NCBI GenBank assembly: GCA_018907035.1
Contig: JACCIC010000003.1
Span: forward strand, 3,022,501 to 3,086,500
Direction of reading: 5' to 3'
DNA from: Sycobia sp. Sy_11
Taxonomy: Eukaryota > Arthropoda > Insecta > Hymenoptera > Epichrysomallidae
DNA: 64,000 bases
The notes beneath the pieces were generated by a model. The model searched no databases. It had not been told where the DNA came from and worked only from the letters and a program-made list of their open reading frames with translations. Shown here piece by piece: positions 54,201 through 61,545 of this stretch. Position 1 is the stretch's first letter. The number at the start of each line of letters is the position of its first letter. The position numbers and the translations under genes are program-made.

Positions 54201-57200
54201 AAAAGAAAAGAAATCTGGCTGACGAACATCTTGACTTGGATACTCCACTTCCGAATAAAGTTATACCATTGTTAACCGAGTTAACAGTGGACAATTCTGA
54301 TGTAGAAAATATAGAAGAAAGAATTTTAACAGAAAAATCTGTATTTAATCAAGAACAAGTAGAGAAAGTTAATGAATTTGTTAAAGATCTAAATGAATCA
54401 GAGACAAATGTTGACGAAGAAACTTTGCAAAATAAAAAAGAACGAAAATCAAAAAAGAGCTTAGAAAATTACGCCATAACTAGCGATATTAGAAGAACTA
54501 GTCGTAATAGGACTCAGAATGTTACTCAAACAGTAGCTGTTAATGTTGCAGAATCGTCGCGTCCAAAAAGAAATCAACTTAGACCTAGCTATAAAGAAGA
54601 GGAAGATTTTGATATTCTTGAGTCTGACAATAGCAATAGTAATGCTAAAAAAGAATTCTCCAGAACCAAAAAAGATATTACCAATGTGACTATTTGCGAC
54701 GAACTGAATGATCTTGAAAATTCAGACTGAAACAAATAAATCGAGAGATTCATCAAGAGCAAAAATAGATATACCAACAAATAATGTTGATAGTACACTT
54801 TCTGACGTTGAAAAATATGAAAAATCTAAGAAAAAGAACCAAAACAATCAAAACGTTCAGCCTTCTGACGTCGAAATTGAGATTCAAGATCAATTACAGA
54901 ATGATGAAAAAGAAATAATAATAAACGATGATATCGAAAATCTGTCAAATCTATCTAAGATTGAAAATGATTCTGTAGAAGAAGAATTGCAAGTTAAAGA
55001 ACGAAAATCTCTTAAAAAAGCTTCCAAAAAGAAAAAAGGTAGGAAACAAAGAAAATCACAATTGGAAAATGAAGTCTCTAGTGTTGATGAGAATGTATTT
55101 GTAGATAATGAAAAAACATGCATTGAAAAATCAGAGGAAGTCATAAAAGATGAAAAGCCGTCTGTCGTTGAGAAACAACACAAAACTAAGAAAAATCAGA
55201 AAAAAAAGAAAAGTACATTAGATAATGAAAAAATAGAAGAAGTTTTCAAAGATAATCAAAGCTTTGAAAAACCTGCTTTGGTGGAACAAGATTTAAACTG
55301 CAGAATCCAAACAAAAAAATGATGATAAAAGGATGAAGTCAAATGTATTGCTCGATTCGTCTTTTGAAACATCTAAAACGTCTTTTGTTTATAAAACAGA
55401 AATAGCTATTCCTAGTTTGATAACGGATCCTCTAAAAAATTTCGAAATATCATCTTTTTCAGAAGAAACAAAAACAAATGACAATGCTGAAAAACAACTA
55501 GCATTTTCAAATGCGAACACCGAGAATTGGACAACATCTGAGGATGCTAGGAATGATTTAACAGCTTCAATGCTCACAGGTTTTGATAGTGACGAAAATT
55601 CCCTTGACACTAACATGTCCGTTGATATTCAGAAACTTCTAGATGATCCAGAAATGACTACAGAAATTGCGAAACCATCTGAAGAAGATTCTAAAGCTAC
55701 GGATAGTTTGCTGACTAATATTGAGCCTGCCAATATTACTAATATCAAAGAACCGAAAGCAAGTGAATTTTCTAAACCTGTTGATACTGAATACAAAGAC
55801 GAAGAAAATCTTGAGAAAAATTTAGTTGGCACAGAATTAGAGGCCGCAACTGCTGTAAAAGTTACGTCTGCCGAAGAAAAGAAAGGTAAAAGTCGAGGTA
55901 GAAAACCTAAAAATAACAATGTTAAGGTGACGAACGAAGTTTCCAATCTTGGTGAAGAAAGTGAAGTCGAAGCAGAGAAGCAGAAAGAGAAACTAGAAAA
56001 GAACAAAAACAAGATAGTAAAGAGCGTATTTGGACGAGTTTTTGGCGGTGAAAAGACAGATAAAGTAAAAGAAGTTCTCGATGATTGGCAGTCGCGATCC
56101 GAACATAATTCCTCTGGTAGTGAAGATGAAAAAACTATCAGAAACGGTCGATCCAGATCGAAGAAAAATTTACGGAGCAGTAGCGGATCGAAAAAATCTG
56201 CAGAGGCAACGGGCAGAAGTAGACAGAGCAAAAAGCGAGCCGAGGAACTCATCTCGCGAGCATTTAATGACGATTCACCCGTACCCGAAAGCGATCGTTT
56301 AGCAAAAAGTCAGAGAATGTCTAAACGAAATCAAGAAAAATCTAAAAGTCCTGTAGAAGAAAAAGAAGAGGATGATGATGAACTCAGTGCAGAGGAGAAA
56401 TACGATGGATCGCAACCAATAGTGGTAAAATCTAAGAAAGGAAGAAAGAGAAACGCCGTTAAAGATTTCAGTACGTCTATGGATGGTTCTAAACAGGCCA
56501 AATATCAAAAGAACGATGACGACCACCAAGAAACTATTGAAAAATCTGAAAATTCTCAAATCTCCACGCTTGATCAGGAAGAATTTCAGCCATCCGAACT
56601 GGCAGATCCCAATAACGATGCTGAGGTAGAAGACGATGATGAGGGGAGGGCATCACCCTTTTATTCGCGTGATACGAGCGACAACGAAGTCAGCCTAGAT
56701 TCCTTCACGAGTAGCATCAATGAACGCGAGCAGGAGAAGCCATCCAAGAAGCTGAAAAAGAAATCGCGTAGCTTGTCCAGTGGCTTTTCAGGCGAAAAAG
56801 TTGTGATCAGGTCGCCTCAGTCCTTGTCTCAGAACGAGGACAATGACGGCCCGACCGAGATGGTAACGATTGCACCCACCGACGCTATCGAGGATAATGC
56901 TCTTGACTTGGAGATGGCGAACATCGAAAGAAACACGAGTCCAGAGAAGCCTTCAAGGCAAGCCACGAAGGTTCTTAACTTTGATGAGGAACTGTTTGTC
57001 GAGTGCTGCTCGAGGCTGAAGGCGACGAGTGAAAAAGAACTGCGGGGAGCTAAAAAAATCAAGCTCGATCACTCCGCCGATCAAATGGTGAGCAGTGGAT
57101 TCTATCATCAGCATCATCATCGAAAGGACGAACCATTGATCGGATTCAAGAGCACTAAGGATCGGTGGAGAGACGTGGAGAGTCAGAATAGCTTGGGAAG

Positions 57201-58129
57201 CTTGTTGGAGTCAGTCAATCAGGTAAGAGATGAGAGGTTTTTTTTTCTCGAAAATGAAGCCTATTTATATGTAGAAGTACTTCCATGAGTTTTGAATGCG
57301 TTATTATTATGTAAATTTTATAGAGTAGAATTGATTGTATGATACGTGGAAAGGTGTTTCGCATCTCAGGGTTTATCTTCTAAAGGTATAATGGCTGAGT
57401 CGAACTCGAATATATGAATCGAATAAATAATCGAGATTTTATGATTCTGTATTTAATTAAAAGCATATAATTTTATTAATAAATTGATTAATTTGCAGAA
57501 TATATATATGTGTATTCTATTATTAATTCATAAAACTAATAAAATGCTGAATGTGTATATGATTATTTACTGTGTAAATCGTAGCCTTGAAAAGAATAAA
57601 ATTATTCTGGAAATCATAATTCATTGGTCCAAATGTATTCTTATTCATTAAGTAAGATATATGATTCATCTATAGTAAAAAGAAAATTAATAATTCATTG
57701 TTATTGACTTGCGTTATACATACACTTAAGCTCAAAAAACTAATTATAGAATATTAGCATTTTTTTAATTGTATTGAAATGTGATTTCAATAAAAATTAT
57801 AAAAGTGATATAATATACTTTAAAGTTTCCAAAATTAAAGAATACCATTGGGATCGTTGAAAAATAATATAAATCATAAATTTATAAATATATTTCTAAA
57901 CAAAAACTATAACTTTTTAAAAATTATAAGTAGTAATGTAAGAAAGCATTTCCTTGGACAAATTTTCATAATATTATATAATAATAATATATATAATAAA
58001 ATAATAATAATATACTAATGTGTGAAACAATTTCTTATATGATTTAGTTTAACATTACCAACAGAAATATTTGCAATTAAATTACATAAATAAAGATGTG
58101 TCACGGTTAGTTGACAATAGATGTTTTTA

Positions 58130-58193
<64 letters not shown>

Positions 58194-61100
58194 TGTACTT
58201 TATGACTAGGAAACAATTCAAGTATAAATTTATCTGTAAATCATTTTGCTATTTAAAAAACATTTTTCCTCATAATCTCCATGTTTAATTATGTATACTC
58301 ATAAATTTTTCTGTTTATCTTCTACATCTTTGTAATAATATAAACAATATATGGTTCTTATACATGTTTCGAAATGCTTTTCACATTACTTTTTTACTTG
58401 AGCATCGATTTTACCTTTATAAATTCTTATTTAAATCCTTATGGTTTCGAGTAAAAATGAATTTGTATCAAATTGGGATAGTGCGCAAACTCTGGCAATT
58501 TTTAGTATGGAATATTTTGGCAGTAATTGACAAAGTCTGGAAAAATTCGTCAATGTTTGGTAATGATGAAAGAAGTCTGGTAAAGCTTGGTGAGCATGAA
58601 AGAAATTGAAAAAAATATTCACTACATATTGTGTAGAAATGAATTTCGAACAGTGTCAATAAAATATTGTTGGAAAATTACCAGATCTTGAAAAATATTG
58701 TTAGACTATCCCAAAAAATGAGTTTGAAAAGCTTTATCAGAGTTTTACAGATTTTGTTGTAGGTATACTAAGTTAATTTTCTTAGTAGCGTTTGAGAAAG
58801 CTCTAATAAAGTTGTGTCAAAATTCTGGCAAATTTTAATAAGGTCATTTGTTGCCATTATCGCTACAATTCCGTGTTCCAAGACGCATGCAAACGATTCT
58901 AATTCCGCGATATTGTACGCGAACTTCCAATTTGCCCGTGTCGTAAATGATACATTTTTTCATTTAATCCATCAACAGCTGCTCGGAGAGGAGTACAACA
59001 GCAACGAAAAGGAGTACTCGGCCTCAGCGATGACGAAGCGCGGCCGCAGTCACGGCGGTCACAACCACCATCACCATCACCACCACTATCATCACAATCG
59101 CCACCACCACCATCATCACCATCACAATCGTCACAACAGCGCGCGCTCGAGCCGCTCGGCGAGCCCCGAGGACGGCCTGCTGACGCACCGACTGCTGGCG
59201 AATCGCGGCGACGACGACGACGAGGACGAGGACGACGAGTGCGTCATCGGCGCCGGCGGCGGCGTGAATCACGGCTACGACGACAGCCTCGACGTCGCGT
59301 TCGAGCACAACAACAAGCTGCGCAACAAGATACAGCAGAGGATGCGCGAGAGCGAGAACCTCATCGCCACGTCGTTCGGCCAGCAGAGGATGATGGGCAA
59401 CGGGGAGGAGGGCGGCCACGGCATCCATCACGGGGCGGCCGCGCAGCTCGAGGACGGCTACGCGGGCTACGGGCTCGACGTCGGGCACAAGGGGAAGACG
59501 GGCCACGGCCTCGGTGGCCTGCTCAACAACCTCTTTCACGGCAACGAGAAACACGATCACAAGTGAGATCCCTCATATATTGCCATCCGTATACTTTTTC
59601 TCTCGCGAAGTTAATTTATATATTTCACCTCTCGGATCTTAGGCGCATTGCCACTGAACGCTAACAAATGCCATTTCGGCGGTCTTCGTTATTAGACAGT
59701 TTTGTTATTAGATAAAGTTGGTCATTGTGCAAGTATGAGGATAACATGCTCCTTAATAAAAAATTATATGTTGAAGAATTTTGGATAGGTTTGTGTGAAA
59801 TCAAAAAGAACTTTATAACTTTGTAAAATTTTTCTAATTTCAATAATTCGTTTAGGTTTATCATATTTATACATTATTATATATACATTAATGTCCCCAA
59901 TAGATGAAAAGTAAGTAGATCAGCTTAGCTCTTTAGTAATAATAGTTAAAAAAGGAACTACATTTTTTTAAATAGTGCAATCATATTCCTTCTTAACTCC
60001 TGATTAAGGCAAAAATTTTATAAAACCGACGAATTTAAAAACATTTGACTTTTTAAAGTATTATTACCTTATGTTAATAGGTTGTTGATGTAACTAATAC
60101 TTTGAATAATTAATTACATTTTTGTGATTTTCATATATAATTTTTGACTTCATAAGAGATTAAGAATATACAAATTGCTAAAAATATTTGTACAATTTTA
60201 GAAAGTTTAATTCCATCTTCAACATACCTTTATTATACAGCCATATCCTTTCATTCGACTTATCCGTTCTTTCAATATACAAAGTATCGTATGTGTCATT
60301 AGAATTTGGATACATGTTCGTTTAAAGTATAACTTATTTCTATTTTTGGCTGACGAATTAGCGATTATTAGACAATAATTCATCAAAATTAATTAATATA
60401 CGTTCAAAATCCTGAGAAATGCATAGTCAATCGTCTGTAATAATTTTATTTATATAAAAAGTATAATAATAAATGCTACGACACTTGTATAAAAAAATTT
60501 TTTTTTATTTCTTCTACAGTGGTTCGGCGCCCATGAAACTTTTAGCTGAGTTGGCATGTGCCCGTGCCCCAACGTCGACGACTCCAATCATACCGGAAAA
60601 GCCCGCGAAAGCCTCGTCAACGCACAAGGACACCGTTGCCGTTGCGGACGATTATGAGCAGTCACTCGACCAGCAGGAAGAGCAGCAGCAGCAGCAGCAG
60701 CAGCAGGAGGAGGAGCATCTCTATTATCCTCATCATAATCACGATGCAAAAGCGGCCTCGTTCAAAAAGGCGAAAAATCCGATAAAGGAACTGTTCGAGC
60801 GCAAGAAGGAGCAGTACGAGAAAAAGCAACTGGAAAAAATGAAAGTCTCCAAGTCGGGCGACAGGTCGAAAAAGCAAAAGAAACAGAAGAACCCGCTGCA
60901 GAATCAGCCGTCGATACGGACGAGCCAGTTCAGGGGCGGCTTCGCCGAAAGGAAGAAGCGCGCGGGCGGCGGCGGTATATTCGGCAAGAGGAAGGAGCAG
61001 ATCGCCCCGTGCAAGGCAAAGATCAAGGACGTGTATGACTTCGACGAGGAGGAGAGTGCGAGCGAGCCGGGATTCTCATCCATCCTCTCGTACCGACTGA

Positions 61101-61483
61101 AGGCCGAGCCGCCGAAGATGCTCAGCATGTCGGCGCTGCTCTCAAAAACGATCGGCGACACGTTGACCAACGGCAACACGATCAGCGCAATTGGCGAGAA
61201 CTTGGAGAACATGGTCGACCGGAAGTTCAAGGACATTGAAAAGTTCGCGCCCAAGAAGAAGCCGCTGGTCAAAGCTCCCGAGACCGAGGAGAAGCAAGAA
61301 CAGCAGAAGGTTATAGGTATGTATGTTTACAATGTTCCCAAATTCTTTTTCACATATAGCCGATATTGAATTTCAGTTTTGATAAGAAACACATTTGAAA
61401 TGCATTTTGTATGAGAAATTGGAGCTGCTGCTCTTAATTTGGAAAACTATGTTCGATTCTTAGAGAAGAAAATAAATTACAAA

Positions 61484-61545
<62 letters not shown>

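Larger units (their letters stand above)
57223..58978 (+). other. Intron 4 of the large gene (1756 bases)
   Basis: GTAAGA...CATCAACAG. AT-rich, with one TA array (58134-58190) and a degenerate CTGG-containing repeat (about 58485-58840). Confidence 0.82.

Noticed and set aside
54728..54730. TGA as the true end of the gene
   Set aside because: Sequence of the same composition continues in the other frames for 2.5 kb and reaches a donor whose phase matches the next exon.
49147..56559. Many minus-strand open frames under exon D
   Set aside because: They are Ser/Phe/Leu-rich complements of Lys/Glu/Ser-rich coding sequence and carry no domains.
59024..59664. Antisense (59024-59560) and out-of-frame (59239-59664) open frames
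   Set aside because: They are shadows of the GC-rich His/Asp-coding exon E; the supported frame is fixed by splice phase on both sides.
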